From contig NZ_OY782495.1 of NCBI RefSeq assembly GCF_963677715.1, positions 1,178,001 to 1,242,000 of the forward strand: a stretch of DNA of 64,000 bases. Reading direction: 5' to 3'. The notes under the pieces are model-generated. The model was not told the origin of the DNA. It did not search any database and saw only the letters and a list, made by a program, of their open reading frames with translations. Numbering within the stretch: position 1 is the first letter of the stretch; every line of letters starts with the position of its first letter. Positions 36,530 to 46,802 of the stretch are shown in pieces. A program made the translations under genes and the position numbers. Source of the DNA: an uncultured Bacteroides sp. (GTDB lineage Bacteria > Bacteroidota > Bacteroidia > Bacteroidales > Bacteroidaceae).

Positions 36530-38053
36530 CTATTCCCATTCTATAGTTGCAGGTGGCTTAGAGCTAATATCGTAAGTAACCCTATTCACCCCTTTTACTT
36601 TATTGATGATGTCATTAGAAACCTTACTCAAAAAGTCATAAGGTAAGTGAGCAAAATCTGCCGTCATCGCATCAGTAGAAGTAACAGCCCGAAGAGCTAC
36701 GGCACTCTCATAAGTGCGCTCATCTCCCATTACACCAACCGACTGCACGGGAAGTAAAATAACCCCTGCCTGCCACACTTTGTCATAAAGTTCCCAGTCA
36801 CGTAAACCCTGAATAAAGATATCATCCGCATCTTGCAGAATACGAACCTTCTCGGGAGTAATCTCACCAAGTATACGTACGGCCAATCCCGGTCCCGGAA
36901 ACGGGTGACGAGTAATCAGATGTTCGGGCATACCCAGTTCCCGTCCCACGCGACGGACTTCATCTTTAAACAGCAAACGAAGTGGCTCACAAAGCTTAAG
37001 ATCCATTTTTTCAGGCAATCCCCCTACGTTATGATGACTTTTAATGACTGTTCCGGTAATAGAAAGAGATTCGATACAATCGGGATAAATAGTGCCTTGT
37101 GCCAACCACTTAACCTCCTTTATTTTATGAGCTTCCTCATCAAAAACTTCAATAAAACCTTTACCAATAATTTTCCTCTTTCCTTCGGGATCAGATACTC
37201 CTTCTAATTCTTTAAAAAACTTAGTTTTGGTATCCACGCCAATCACATTTAACCCCAAACATTCATAGTCGTGCAACACGTTAGCGTATTCATTCTTCCG
37301 GAGCATTCCATGATCAACAAATATACAAGTAAGATTCTTACCAATAGCCCTATTAAGCAATACCGCAGCCACCGAAGAGTCTACTCCGCCGCTTAAGCCA
37401 AGCACTACTTTATCATTGCCAAGCTGCCTTTTCAATTCACTCACCGTACTTTCTATGAAAGAAGCCGGAGACCAGTCTTGTTTACACCCACACACATCCA
37501 CCACAAAATTCCTCAGTATCTGTGTGCCGTCTTCCGTATGAAAAACTTCCGGATGGAACTGCACTCCCCATATTGGCAAATCCTCAACCTGATATGCAGC
37601 GATAGCAACCTTATCTGTAGATGCAATCGTTTTAAAACTATCTGGAACCGCAGTGATACTGTCACCGTGACTCATCCAAACCTGCGAATGGTTTCTTACT
37701 CCTTTAAAAAGAACATTCTCTTTGCAAAAAGTGGCCAGATGGGCTCTCCCATATTCGCGTGTGCCTGCCGGTTCTACTTTCCCGCCATTTGCATAAGACA
37801 TAAACTGCGCACCATAGCAAATCCCCAAGACAGGGTACTTACCCCATATTTCGGACATATTTAATTTAAAGGCAGTTTTATCGTACACTGAGAACGGACT
37901 CCCCGAAAGAATAACACCTTTCACAGTATCATCTTCTTTCGGAAATTTGTTGTAAGGCAGAATCTCGCAGTAAGTATCCAGCTCACGCACTCTGCGTCCA
38001 ATAAGTTGTGTGGTCTGTGAACCGAAATCAAGTATTATAATCTTTTCTTGCAT
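36530..38053 (-). CDS. guaA: GMP synthase (glutamine-hydrolysing)
   Basis: 507 residues from the ATG at 38053 ([13 protein letters not shown]); the longer frame to 38101 is not supported. GuaA turns XMP into GMP using ATP and glutamine. The class I amidotransferase domain shows the nucleophile loop GICYGAQF and [15 protein letters not shown]; the ATP-pyrophosphatase domain has the P-loop [15 protein letters not shown]; the C-terminal dimerisation domain ends in [14 protein letters not shown], which is universally conserved. It stands 52 bp upstream of no other purine gene. Confidence 0.98.
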   Translation of the reverse strand: MQEKIIILDFGSQTTQLIGRRVRELDTYCEILPYNKFPKEDDTVKGVILSGSPFSVYDKTAFKLNMSEIWGKYPVLGICYGAQFMSYANGGKVEPAGTREYGRAHLATFCKENVLFKGVRNHSQVWMSHGDSITAVPDSFKTIASTDKVAIAAYQVEDLPIWGVQFHPEVFHTEDGTQILRNFVVDVCGCKQDWSPASFIESTVSELKRQLGNDKVVLGLSGGVDSSVAAVLLNRAIGKNLTCIFVDHGMLRKNEYANVLHDYECLGLNVIGVDTKTKFFKELEGVSDPEGKRKIIGKGFIEVFDEEAHKIKEVKWLAQGTIYPDCIESLSITGTVIKSHHNVGGLPEKMDLKLCEPLRLLFKDEVRRVGRELGMPEHLITRHPFPGPGLAVRILGEITPEKVRILQDADDIFIQGLRDWELYDKVWQAGVILLPVQSVGVMGDERTYESAVALRAVTSTDAMTADFAHLPYDFLSKVSNDIINKVKGVNRVTYDISSKPPATIEWE

Positions 38054-38105
38054 TAGAAAATATATTTTGAAGTTTGCCCGCAAAAGTACGCAAAATATCA
38101 CAATT

Positions 38106-38549
38106 TCATTTCTTTTCCTTCAGTAAATCACGAATTTCGCCCAATAACAATTCTTCTTTTGTCGGAGCAGGAGGAGCCGGAGGTGCCAAAGAAACTTCTT
38201 CTTTTTTCTTCGTTGCCATTTTATTCAGAAGCTTCACAAACATAAATATTGAAAATGCAATGATTATAAAATCGAATGTTGTCTGCAAAAAATGTCCATA
38301 GTTCAACGTTACGGCAGCAGCAGTTTCTTTTCCATCCGTTCCTACTTCCGCAGCTTTCATCACCCATTTAAGATCGGTAAAAGTAACTCCACCAACGAGT
38401 AAACCGATAGGTGGCATAATTACATCCGCCACTACGGAAGAAACTATTTTACCAAAAGCGCCACCGATAACTACACCAACAGCCATGTCAATCACATTGC
38501 CTTTCATAGCAAAAGATTTAAACTCTTGCAAAATGCTGTTCTTACCCAT
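38106..38549 (-). CDS. mscL: Large-conductance mechanosensitive channel MscL
   Basis: 147 residues. MscL opens under membrane tension to release solutes on osmotic downshock. The amphipathic N-terminus and first helix [23 protein letters not shown] (split here, about 12-34) and [15 protein letters not shown] are diagnostic. The second helix ([19 protein letters not shown]) and the cytoplasmic helix near the end ([13 protein letters not shown]) follow. A Pro/Ala-rich linker (LAPPAPPAP) precedes that helix. It is 52 bp upstream of guaA on the same strand. Confidence 0.96.
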   Translation of the reverse strand: MGKNSILQEFKSFAMKGNVIDMAVGVVIGGAFGKIVSSVVADVIMPPIGLLVGGVTFTDLKWVMKAAEVGTDGKETAAAVTLNYGHFLQTTFDFIIIAFSIFMFVKLLNKMATKKKEEVSLAPPAPPAPTKEELLLGEIRDLLKEKK

Positions 38550-38600
38550 CTTTTTTCATATTAAATATTAATAATACGTGCGAATATAAAAACATTTTCT

Positions 38601-38608
38601 TAATTTTG
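38601..38608 (+). promoter_or_regulatory. Promoter -7 element TAATTTTG for gapA
   Basis: Match to TAnnTTTG in the divergent mscL-gapA gap, giving a gapA leader of about 73 nt. Confidence 0.65.
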
Positions 38609-38651
38609 CACCGCATTTAAGATAAATATGAAGTATTGCTACATATTTTGA

Positions 38652-39695
<1,044 letters not shown>

Positions 39696-39718
39696 TTATA
39701 ATAATTACAATAATATAA

Positions 39719-39752
39719 ACTGCTTCGATTAATTTCGGAGCAGTTTTTTTTT
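39719..39752 (+). terminator. Rho-independent terminator after gapA
   Basis: ACTGCTTCGA (39719-39728) pairs with TCGGAGCAGT (39735-39744) with one G-U pair, followed by nine T. Confidence 0.92.
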
Positions 39753-39814
39753 GCAACAAACTAATACTTTGTTAAAAAGCAACCAATTACTCTACAAATA
39801 ATCTACAATTTTAG

Positions 39815-39822
39815 TATGTTTG
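39815..39822 (+). promoter_or_regulatory. Promoter -7 element TATGTTTG for the M3 peptidase operon
   Basis: Consensus match 42 nt before the start at 39865. Confidence 0.6.
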
Positions 39823-39864
39823 TAATCTGAAGAAATAATTATAACCGCTTATTCTACGGATTAT

Positions 39865-41973
39865 ATGAAAAAATTAAACCTAACATTGCTTTTACTTGGC
39901 ACAATTATTAGTATGATACAAGCGCAAAATCCTTTTTTTGAAAAGTATAACACTCCGCACCAAACGGTTCCGTTCGACAAAATAAAAATAGAACACTATG
40001 AACCGGCTATTCGAGAGGGCATTAGCCAGCAGGCTGCAGAGATAAATGAAATAGCAAATAGTAAGGAAGTACCAACATTTGCTAATACCGTATTAGCCTA
40101 TGAAAAATCGGGAAAACTACTAGAACGCGTAACCACTGTCTTTGAAAACCTCAGTAGTGCCGAAACGAACGATGACATGCAAGCCTTGGCTCAAAAAATG
40201 ATGCCTTTACTAAGCGAACACAGCAATAACATCAGTTTAAATAAAAAACTATTTGAACGAATTAAAGTCATTTACGAACAAAGAGACAAACTGTCTCTCA
40301 CTGTGGAACAAGCTAAATTATTGGAAGATGTCTATGACGGGTTTATTCGCAGCGGCGCCAACCTACAAGGACCCGACCGAGACAAATATCGCGAATTAAC
40401 TAAAGAACTCGGAACACTTACACTCAAATTTAGTGAAAACAATTTGAAAGAAGTAAACAACTACCGGTTGGTATTGAAAGATAAAAAGCAGCTGGCCGGA
40501 TTACCCGAAAGTGCTATCGAAGCAGCTGCCCAAACAGCCAAAGAAAAAGGAGTTGAAGGATGGGCATTTACTCTTCAGGCACCCAGCTATTTCCCATTTC
40601 TTACGTATGCAGATAACCGCGATCTCCGCAAAAAACTCTATATGGCTTATAATACGAAGTGCACACATAACAATAAATATAACAATTTAGAAATAATAAA
40701 GCAGATTGTTAATATTCACATGGAGATCGCACAACTACTCGGATACAAGAACTTTGCAGAATACACTCTACAAAAACGCATGGCCAAAAACAGCGATGCC
40801 GTTTATAAACTTTTAAATCAGTTATTAGAAGCCTATACCCCTACTGCCAAAAAAGAATATAGCGAAGTACAGACGCTTGCCCGTCAAATTGAAGGTAAAA
40901 ACATCCGGGTAATGCCATGGGACTGGAGCTACTACTCCAATAAACTTAAAAACAAGCAATTTAACATTAACGAAGAAATGTTACGCCCTTACTTTGAGCT
41001 TAGCAAGGTGAAAAAAGGCGTATTTGATTTAGCAACCAGATTGTATGGCATTACATTTAAAAAAGATCCCGATATACCCGTCTATCATAAAGATGTTGAC
41101 GCTTACGAAGTCTTTGATAAAGACGGCAGCTTCCTCGCTGTGCTCTACACCGATTTCTATCCTCGCGCAGGCAAACGTTCGGGCGCATGGATGACGAGCT
41201 TTAAGGGACAGTGGATAGACGACCAAACCGGAGAAAACAGCCGGCCTCAGATATCTCTGGTAATGAACTTCACCAAGCCTACAGATACCAAACCGGCTTT
41301 ACTAACGTTTGATGAAGTAAAAACCTTCCTGCACGAATTCGGGCACAGTCTGCACGGCATGTTTGCCAACTCTTATTACGAAAGTCTCAGCGGTACAAGC
41401 GTATATCGTGACTTTGTAGAACTCCCTTCTCAAATTATGGAAAACTTTGCTATTGAGAAAGAATTCCTTCATACATTTGCCAAACATTACCAAACCGGCG
41501 AGCTACTCCCCGATACTTTGGTTCAGAGATTGGTCGACGCTTCCAATTTTAATGTGGCATACGCTTGCTTGCGGCAAGTAAGTTTCGGCCTCCTCGATAT
41601 GGCCTGGTACACGCGCACCACACCTTTTGACGGAGATGTAAGAGCCTACGAACAGAATGCATGGGCTAAAGCACAAGTACTTCCTGTTGTAAAGGACGCC
41701 TGCATGAGTACCCAGTTCTCGCACATCTTTGCCGGAGGCTATTCGGCCGGATACTACAGTTACAAATGGGCCGAGGTACTCGATGCCGATGCCTTTTCAC
41801 TCTTTAAAGAGAAAGGCATCTTCAACCAAAAAGTAGCCGAATCGTTCCGCGACAACATACTATCAAAAGGTGGAACAGAACACCCGATGGTTTTATACAA
41901 ACGTTTTCGCGGACAAGAACCAACTATAGATGCACTGCTTATTAGAAACGGAATAAAAAAACCAGAAGAATGA
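39865..41973 (+). CDS. M3 family metallopeptidase, peptidyl-dipeptidase Dcp-like, secreted
   Basis: 702 residues with a signal peptide ending near MIQAQ (about 21), so periplasmic. The zinc motif HEFGH is at 490-494 in FLHEFGHSLHGMF, and the third ligand Glu lies downstream in the FVELPSQIMENF segment. These are the marks of the oligopeptidase A/Dcp branch, which removes C-terminal dipeptides or cuts short peptides. NPFFEKYNTPHQTVPFDKI at the mature N-terminus is typical of Bacteroides members. It overlaps the next gene by 4 nt. Confidence 0.93.
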   Translation: MKKLNLTLLLLGTIISMIQAQNPFFEKYNTPHQTVPFDKIKIEHYEPAIREGISQQAAEINEIANSKEVPTFANTVLAYEKSGKLLERVTTVFENLSSAETNDDMQALAQKMMPLLSEHSNNISLNKKLFERIKVIYEQRDKLSLTVEQAKLLEDVYDGFIRSGANLQGPDRDKYRELTKELGTLTLKFSENNLKEVNNYRLVLKDKKQLAGLPESAIEAAAQTAKEKGVEGWAFTLQAPSYFPFLTYADNRDLRKKLYMAYNTKCTHNNKYNNLEIIKQIVNIHMEIAQLLGYKNFAEYTLQKRMAKNSDAVYKLLNQLLEAYTPTAKKEYSEVQTLARQIEGKNIRVMPWDWSYYSNKLKNKQFNINEEMLRPYFELSKVKKGVFDLATRLYGITFKKDPDIPVYHKDVDAYEVFDKDGSFLAVLYTDFYPRAGKRSGAWMTSFKGQWIDDQTGENSRPQISLVMNFTKPTDTKPALLTFDEVKTFLHEFGHSLHGMFANSYYESLSGTSVYRDFVELPSQIMENFAIEKEFLHTFAKHYQTGELLPDTLVQRLVDASNFNVAYACLRQVSFGLLDMAWYTRTTPFDGDVRAYEQNAWAKAQVLPVVKDACMSTQFSHIFAGGYSAGYYSYKWAEVLDADAFSLFKEKGIFNQKVAESFRDNILSKGGTEHPMVLYKRFRGQEPTIDALLIRNGIKKPEE

Positions 41974-42488
41974 AATACAACTATAAACATTTACTATTTC
42001 TGATCTTTATGCTCCCTGTGTTCAGCGGATGTAATGACACGGACGATGTTGTCAGAATTTTCACCGGAAAGACGTGGAAATTAACCGGCATTTACCTTAC
42101 CAGTAATGACAAAGAATGCGAAGATTACTGGACTAATTCCTCTGGAGAATACAATGAAAACGCTTACAAGGCTTCACAAGAGCTAAGAGCGGCAGCAGGC
42201 AATTGTGTCGTAACATTCTCAGGAGTACTGACAGGTAATACCATAAGCGGAAACTTCAGCGGCAAGTGCATCAGCACCTCACTCAACGGAACCTGGAGGG
42301 CCGATGGAGAAAGTCGTTCCTTTAATGCAAGCACCACCAACCCGGGCTCCGAAAGCGATGTGTTAGGCAAAGCATACATTGACGCATGGGGCACAGCCCA
42401 ATCATACAGCGGTGACCAGAACAATCTGTACATCTACTTCAAAGATGGGCAAACAAAGAAATATCTTCTCTTTCACGTCCAAAAATAA
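41970..42488 (+). CDS. DUF4847 family lipoprotein
   Basis: 172 residues. Signal peptide with lipobox VFSGC (lipidated Cys at 21), then a small beta-rich domain with FTGKTWKLTGIYLT and the terminal IYFKDGQTKKYLLFHV. The lipocalin-like flavour (TGKTWKL, GTWRAD) fits the Bacteroidales DUF4847 family, for which no function is known. It overlaps the M3 peptidase gene by 4 nt (ATGA) and is 9 nt before the deaminase gene, so it lies in that operon. Confidence 0.75.
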   Translation: MKYNYKHLLFLIFMLPVFSGCNDTDDVVRIFTGKTWKLTGIYLTSNDKECEDYWTNSSGEYNENAYKASQELRAAAGNCVVTFSGVLTGNTISGNFSGKCISTSLNGTWRADGESRSFNASTTNPGSESDVLGKAYIDAWGTAQSYSGDQNNLYIYFKDGQTKKYLLFHVQK

Positions 42489-42497
42489 AGTCAAAAC

Positions 42498-42953
42498 ATG
42501 GATGCAACTCAAGTTAAACAATTGGAATTAGACAAGCGTTATATACGCATGGCAATAATATGGGCAGAAAACTCCTATTGTCAGCGGCGGAAAGTGGGAG
42601 CCCTTATCGTTAAAGAAAAAATGATTATTTCGGACGGTTACAACGGAACTCCCTCCGGTTTTGAAAATGTTTGTGAAGATGAGAATAATCTGACTAAGCC
42701 CTATGTTCTGCATGCCGAAGCAAATGCCATCACTAAGATTGCCCGTTCAAATAATAGCAGTGACGGTGCTACAATGTATGTCACCGCCGCTCCCTGCATC
42801 GAATGTGCGAAGTTAATCATTCAGGCAGGTATTAAACGAGTAATCTATTCGGAAAAGTACCGTTTAGAAGATGGAATAAATTTATTAAAACGAGCCGGCA
42901 TCGAGGTTCTGTATCTGGAACCTGAAGTAACCGCCGAAAAACAAAATAAGTAA
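42498..42953 (+). CDS. Deoxycytidylate deaminase family protein
   Basis: 151 residues of the cytidine/deoxycytidylate deaminase fold. The zinc site is clear: HAEANAI (about 72-78) supplies His and the proton-shuttling Glu, and APCIECAKLI supplies two Cys. CQRRKVGALIVKEKMIISDGYNGTPSGF is the nucleotide-binding part. The family converts dCMP to dUMP to feed thymidylate synthesis; ComEB-like homologues belong here. Position: 9 nt after a lipoprotein gene and 27 nt before an S41 protease gene. Confidence 0.92.
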   Translation: MDATQVKQLELDKRYIRMAIIWAENSYCQRRKVGALIVKEKMIISDGYNGTPSGFENVCEDENNLTKPYVLHAEANAITKIARSNNSSDGATMYVTAAPCIECAKLIIQAGIKRVIYSEKYRLEDGINLLKRAGIEVLYLEPEVTAEKQNK

Positions 42954-42980
42954 CAAGAACGTTCAAAAATCAAAAAGAAC

Positions 42981-44723
42981 ATGAGTACGAAAAAGACTTC
43001 CCGATTCATACCTATCGTCATAGCAATCAGCGTGGTAATAGGAATTCTTATCGGTACATTTTATGCAAAGCATTTCGCAGGCAACCGCTTAGGCATTATC
43101 AACGGCTCTTCAAACAAGCTCAATGCTCTACTACGTATTGTTGACGACCAATATGTAGATACGGTGAATATGGCCGATCTTGTAGAAAAAGCAATGCCAC
43201 AAATTCTCTCAGAACTTGATCCACATTCCAGTTATATACCAGCAAAAGATCTGGCTGATGTTAATTCCGAACTCGACGGCAGTTTTAGCGGCATTGGCAT
43301 CCAGTTTACCATACAAGATGACACTATCCATGTAAACAGCGTTATACAAGGAGGCCCCTCAGAAAAGGTAGGATTAATGGCCGGAGACCGCATTGTCTCC
43401 GTTGACGATAGCACATTTGTAGGGAAAAATATCACGAATGAACTGGCTATGCGTACACTAAAAGGTCCGAAAGGCACTAAGGTAAAACTCGGTATTAAAA
43501 GGATGACTGAGAAAGATATAATAGAGTTTACTATTATCCGTGGAGATATTCCGCAAAATACAATTGACGCCGCTTATATGTTGTCCGATGACTTCGGTTA
43601 CGTACAAATCAGCAAGTTCGGACGCACCACCCATATAGAATTACTAAATGCAATAGCCCTTTTGAGCCATAAAAACTGCAAAGGATTAGTCATTGATCTT
43701 CGCGGCAACACCGGAGGATATATGGAAGCCGCCATACGCATGGTAAATGAATTTTTACCCGAAGGCAAGCTCATTGTATATACCAAAGGACGAAAATATC
43801 CACGCACCGACGAGTATGCCAATGGCACGGGCAGTTGCCAAAAAATGCCTCTCATCGTATTAATAGATGAAGGAAGTGCTTCCGCCAGCGAAATCTTCAC
43901 CGGGGCTATTCAGGACAATGACCGTGGCTTAGTGGTTGGCAGACGTTCCTTCGGTAAAGGATTGGTGCAACAACCTATTGATTTCAGCGACGGTTCTGCC
44001 ATCCGTCTCACCATTGCCCGTTATTATACTCCTTCGGGACGCTGCATTCAGCGGCCATACGAGAGTGGCAATGATAAAAATTATGAAATGGACTGGCTTA
44101 CGCGTTACGAGCATGGAGAGTTTTTCTCAAAAGACAGCATTAAACTAAATAAAAGCATACGCTACTCTACCGGATTGGGCCGTCCCGTTTACGGTGGCGG
44201 TGGTATTATGCCCGACGTTTTTGTTCCGCAAGACACCACCGGAGTAAGTTCGTATCTCACAACCGTAGTTAGCAAAGGATTAATCATACAATATACTTTC
44301 CAATATACAGATGATAACCGCGACAAGTTAAATCAGTATACAGATGAAGAATCTTTGCTAAACTATCTGCGCCGACAGAACCTGGTGGCACAGTTTGTAC
44401 ACTATGCAGACAGTAAAGGAATAAAAAGAAGAAACATTCTTATTCAAAAATCCCATAAATTACTTGAGCGTAACATCTATGGCAACATCATCTACAACAT
44501 ACTTGGAAAAGAAGCTTATATTAAGTATTTTAATAAGAGCGATGACACAGTGAAAAAAGCCATCGAATTACTGGAAAAAGGAGAAGCTTTTCCGAAAGCG
44601 CCTGTCAAAAACGTAAAAGAACCTGTCAAAAAGAATGAAGGAAAGAAAAAAAGAACTGCGCAAACAGATAGTACAAGAGAAAATGCGTTACAGTCGACCT
44701 GTACTGAAAGATCTTTCTGCTGA
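42981..44723 (+). CDS. S41 family C-terminal processing peptidase with PDZ domain
   Basis: 580 residues. An N-terminal signal anchor (FIPIVIAISVVIGILIGTFY) is followed by a PDZ domain (about 85-175, GIGIQFTIQDDTIHVNSVI and GDRIVSVDD) and the S41 core. The catalytic dyad is S301 in GSASASE and K326 in RSFGKG, 25 residues apart as in E. coli Tsp/Prc. Such proteases trim or degrade periplasmic proteins from the C-terminus. The last 29 codons overlap the next gene in another frame, and its Lys-rich tail there may be evolutionarily recent. Confidence 0.93.
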   Translation: MSTKKTSRFIPIVIAISVVIGILIGTFYAKHFAGNRLGIINGSSNKLNALLRIVDDQYVDTVNMADLVEKAMPQILSELDPHSSYIPAKDLADVNSELDGSFSGIGIQFTIQDDTIHVNSVIQGGPSEKVGLMAGDRIVSVDDSTFVGKNITNELAMRTLKGPKGTKVKLGIKRMTEKDIIEFTIIRGDIPQNTIDAAYMLSDDFGYVQISKFGRTTHIELLNAIALLSHKNCKGLVIDLRGNTGGYMEAAIRMVNEFLPEGKLIVYTKGRKYPRTDEYANGTGSCQKMPLIVLIDEGSASASEIFTGAIQDNDRGLVVGRRSFGKGLVQQPIDFSDGSAIRLTIARYYTPSGRCIQRPYESGNDKNYEMDWLTRYEHGEFFSKDSIKLNKSIRYSTGLGRPVYGGGGIMPDVFVPQDTTGVSSYLTTVVSKGLIIQYTFQYTDDNRDKLNQYTDEESLLNYLRRQNLVAQFVHYADSKGIKRRNILIQKSHKLLERNIYGNIIYNILGKEAYIKYFNKSDDTVKKAIELLEKGEAFPKAPVKNVKEPVKKNEGKKKRTAQTDSTRENALQSTCTERSFC

Positions 44724-45180
44724 TATCCTTGCGTTGCTCGAGAAACATCCTGTTTTTCGGGCAGCACATACCATTCTTATCTACCATTCTAAGGCAGATG
44801 AAGTGCAAACCCATGAATTCATTGAAAAATGGAGCAAGAGTAAGAAAATCCTCTTGCCCGTTGTTGTAAGAGACGAATTAGAGTTGCGGGTTTATTCAGG
44901 CCCGCAATCTTTGCGTACCGGGAGCTATGGAATAGAAGAACCAACAGGTCCACTCTTCACTGATTATGCATCCATAGATATGGCAATCATACCCGGCGTT
45001 GCCTTCGACGATTCCGGTCACAGACTTGGCCGTGGCAAAGGCTATTACGACAAACTACTGCCAAGCATCGCCGCTTATAAAGCAGGCATATGCTTCCCTT
45101 TTCAACTCGTTGAAGAAGTTCCGGCAGAAGCATTCGACATTCGCATGGATACAATCATCACAAGCCAAACTAGGATTTAA
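44635..45180 (+). CDS. 5-formyltetrahydrofolate cyclo-ligase
   Basis: 181 residues. The enzyme converts 5-formyl-THF to 5,10-methenyl-THF with ATP. Diagnostic parts are the basic N-terminus KKELRKQIVQEKMR, and GVAFDDSGHRLGRGKGYYDKLL (in two pieces, about 121-142), which binds the substrates. The ATG at 44635 overlaps the S41 gene by 89 nt; an internal ATG at 44683 would shorten the overlap but would drop the conserved KxxLR start. Last gene of the M3-to-folate operon. Confidence 0.93.
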   Translation: MKERKKELRKQIVQEKMRYSRPVLKDLSADILALLEKHPVFRAAHTILIYHSKADEVQTHEFIEKWSKSKKILLPVVVRDELELRVYSGPQSLRTGSYGIEEPTGPLFTDYASIDMAIIPGVAFDDSGHRLGRGKGYYDKLLPSIAAYKAGICFPFQLVEEVPAEAFDIRMDTIITSQTRI

Positions 45181-45208
45181 GCCAAAGAACATTGTTGATT
45201 CAGTAAAT

Positions 45209-45224
45209 AAGCCGACCGGCTTTT
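45209..45224 (+). terminator. Weak terminator after the cyclo-ligase gene
   Basis: AAGCC-GACC-GGCTT with a short TTTT tail, 28 nt after the stop and between converging genes. Confidence 0.5.
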
Positions 45225-45240
45225 ACTACCACAAAGTAAA

Positions 45241-45531
45241 TTAGCGGAAAATAATATTGGTTATTACCGTAGCTCCTACCCGTTTATTGAGGTTACGCAC
45301 CATCAGCTCCCTGCCCATCATTAATTCCTGACGAAGTACAGAAGAAGTCAAATGCACATATAATATTTGATTTTTAATATAAAGCTCCTTGGTATAAGCA
45401 TTAATGGTAGGCCCCAATACCTCTTTCCACGCAGCGATGAGCCGTTGCTCATTGAGCGGCGCTTCCAAGCTCTCCTGTCTCAGAAACTGTTGAATCAATT
45501 TCCCTATCTGCTCAGCATTATTCCGTTTCAT
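45241..45531 (-). CDS. DUF721 domain protein (DciA-like)
   Basis: 96 residues from the ATG at 45531. DUF721 proteins include DciA, which helps load the replicative helicase DnaB in bacteria without DnaC. The core AWKEVLGPTINAYTKELYIKNQILYVHLTSSVLRQELMM (about 29-67, quoted in parts: AWKEVLGPTINAYT and LYVHLTSSVLRQEL) is characteristic. It is directly behind recF: the recF stop and this start overlap by one base (TGATG). That link to a DNA repair gene supports a DNA-metabolism role. Confidence 0.85.
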   Translation of the reverse strand: MKRNNAEQIGKLIQQFLRQESLEAPLNEQRLIAAWKEVLGPTINAYTKELYIKNQILYVHLTSSVLRQELMMGRELMVRNLNKRVGATVITNIIFR

Positions 45532-46640
45532 CAATTCTCCTTCTCCATTTCATTGATTTCACCCTGCTCCACACGAAACATTTTATAATCACTCCCTACA
45601 CTAAAGAGTATCCTGTCCAGATGCTCCCTGTTTGTGTCAGAAATAAATATTTGTCCAAAGTTATCCCCTGCCACCAGTTTCACTATCTGCTCCACACGAG
45701 AGGCATCCAACTTATCAAAAATATCATCAAGCAACAATAGCGGAACCGTAGTTCTTGTTCGCTTCAAAAAATCAAATTGGGCCAACTTCAACGCCACCAA
45801 ATATGTTTTGTTCTGCCCCTGAGAGCCTTCACGTTTTATAGGAAAATCGCCCAATTGCATATTCAGCTCATCTTTATGAATGCCCCGCAAGGAATACCCC
45901 ATAATTTTATCTCGCATACGGCTCTCTTTAATCACCTCTAACAGAGAAGCATCTCTGGCATGCGATTCGTAAATCAGCCCCACCTGCTCCTTATCCTGCG
46001 AAATGAAAGAGTAAAACGTCTGAAAAATAGGAATAAATTCACTGATGAACTCCTCGCGCTTACGAAACACCAACTCACCCGCCTGCGCCATTGCCTCTTC
46101 CCATACCAGAAACAACTCCTCCTCTATTGGCTGTTCGCTCTTTAGCAAAGCATTACGCTGAGTCATAGCCTTATTATACCTAATCAGCGCATCCAGATAC
46201 TCTTTATCATATTGAGATATCACCACATCCATAAAGCGACGACGCTCCTCGCTACCCCCCGCAATAAGTTCGGCATCTGCCGGAGACACCATAACCAGAG
46301 GAATAAATCCGATATGATCGGACAAGCGGGTATATTCCTTTTTATTCCTTTTAAATTGTTTCTTCAGCTTGCGCTTCATACCGCAATAAATCTCCTCGGG
46401 CGTGCCATCTGCAGCTTCATAAAAACCCTGAATCACAAAAAAATCCTGCTCATGGCAAATGTTTTGCGAATCAATCGGATTTCCGGCACTTTTACAAAAC
46501 GAAAGAAAATACACCGCATCCAGCAAATTAGTTTTACCCATACCATTTTGCCCGAAGAAACAGTTTAACTTGGCAGAAAAATGAAGCTCTACCTGTTCCA
46601 GATTCTTATAATTAAGTATTGAAATCTGTTTTAATATCAT
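45531..46640 (-). CDS. recF: DNA replication and repair protein RecF
   Basis: 369 residues. RecF is an SMC-like ATPase that works with RecO and RecR to load RecA at gaps. Walker A GQNGMGKT is at 30-37, the signature region is EGSQGQNKTYLVALKLAQ, and Walker B LLLLDDIFDKLD lies near 300. NYKNLEQVELHF at the start is typical. It is followed by a DUF721 gene overlapping by one base. Confidence 0.96.
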   Translation of the reverse strand: MILKQISILNYKNLEQVELHFSAKLNCFFGQNGMGKTNLLDAVYFLSFCKSAGNPIDSQNICHEQDFFVIQGFYEAADGTPEEIYCGMKRKLKKQFKRNKKEYTRLSDHIGFIPLVMVSPADAELIAGGSEERRRFMDVVISQYDKEYLDALIRYNKAMTQRNALLKSEQPIEEELFLVWEEAMAQAGELVFRKREEFISEFIPIFQTFYSFISQDKEQVGLIYESHARDASLLEVIKESRMRDKIMGYSLRGIHKDELNMQLGDFPIKREGSQGQNKTYLVALKLAQFDFLKRTRTTVPLLLLDDIFDKLDASRVEQIVKLVAGDNFGQIFISDTNREHLDRILFSVGSDYKMFRVEQGEINEMEKEN

Positions 46641-46661
46641 GATGCCTTTGGTGTTTGGTTA

Positions 46662-46669
46662 CAAAAGTA
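46662..46669 (-). promoter_or_regulatory. Promoter -7 element TACTTTTG for recF
   Basis: Minus-strand consensus match only 21 nt before the recF ATG, leaving a leader of about 16 nt. Confidence 0.6.
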
Positions 46670-46743
46670 GAAAGAATTTTGAGGTTTTAAGTGGCAAAAG
46701 AAAAAAAGATGCCTCTAAATTTCCTTTATATATATAAAAAAAC

Positions 46744-46751
46744 TACTTTTG
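46744..46751 (+). promoter_or_regulatory. Promoter -7 element TACTTTTG for the TPR protein gene
   Basis: Same hexameric core as the divergent recF promoter (TACTTTTG), 51 nt before the start at 46803. Confidence 0.6.
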
Positions 46752-46802
46752 CTGACCAAAATATTTGCATAAGAAAAATAACGAAAAAAGTATTATACTA
46801 AA

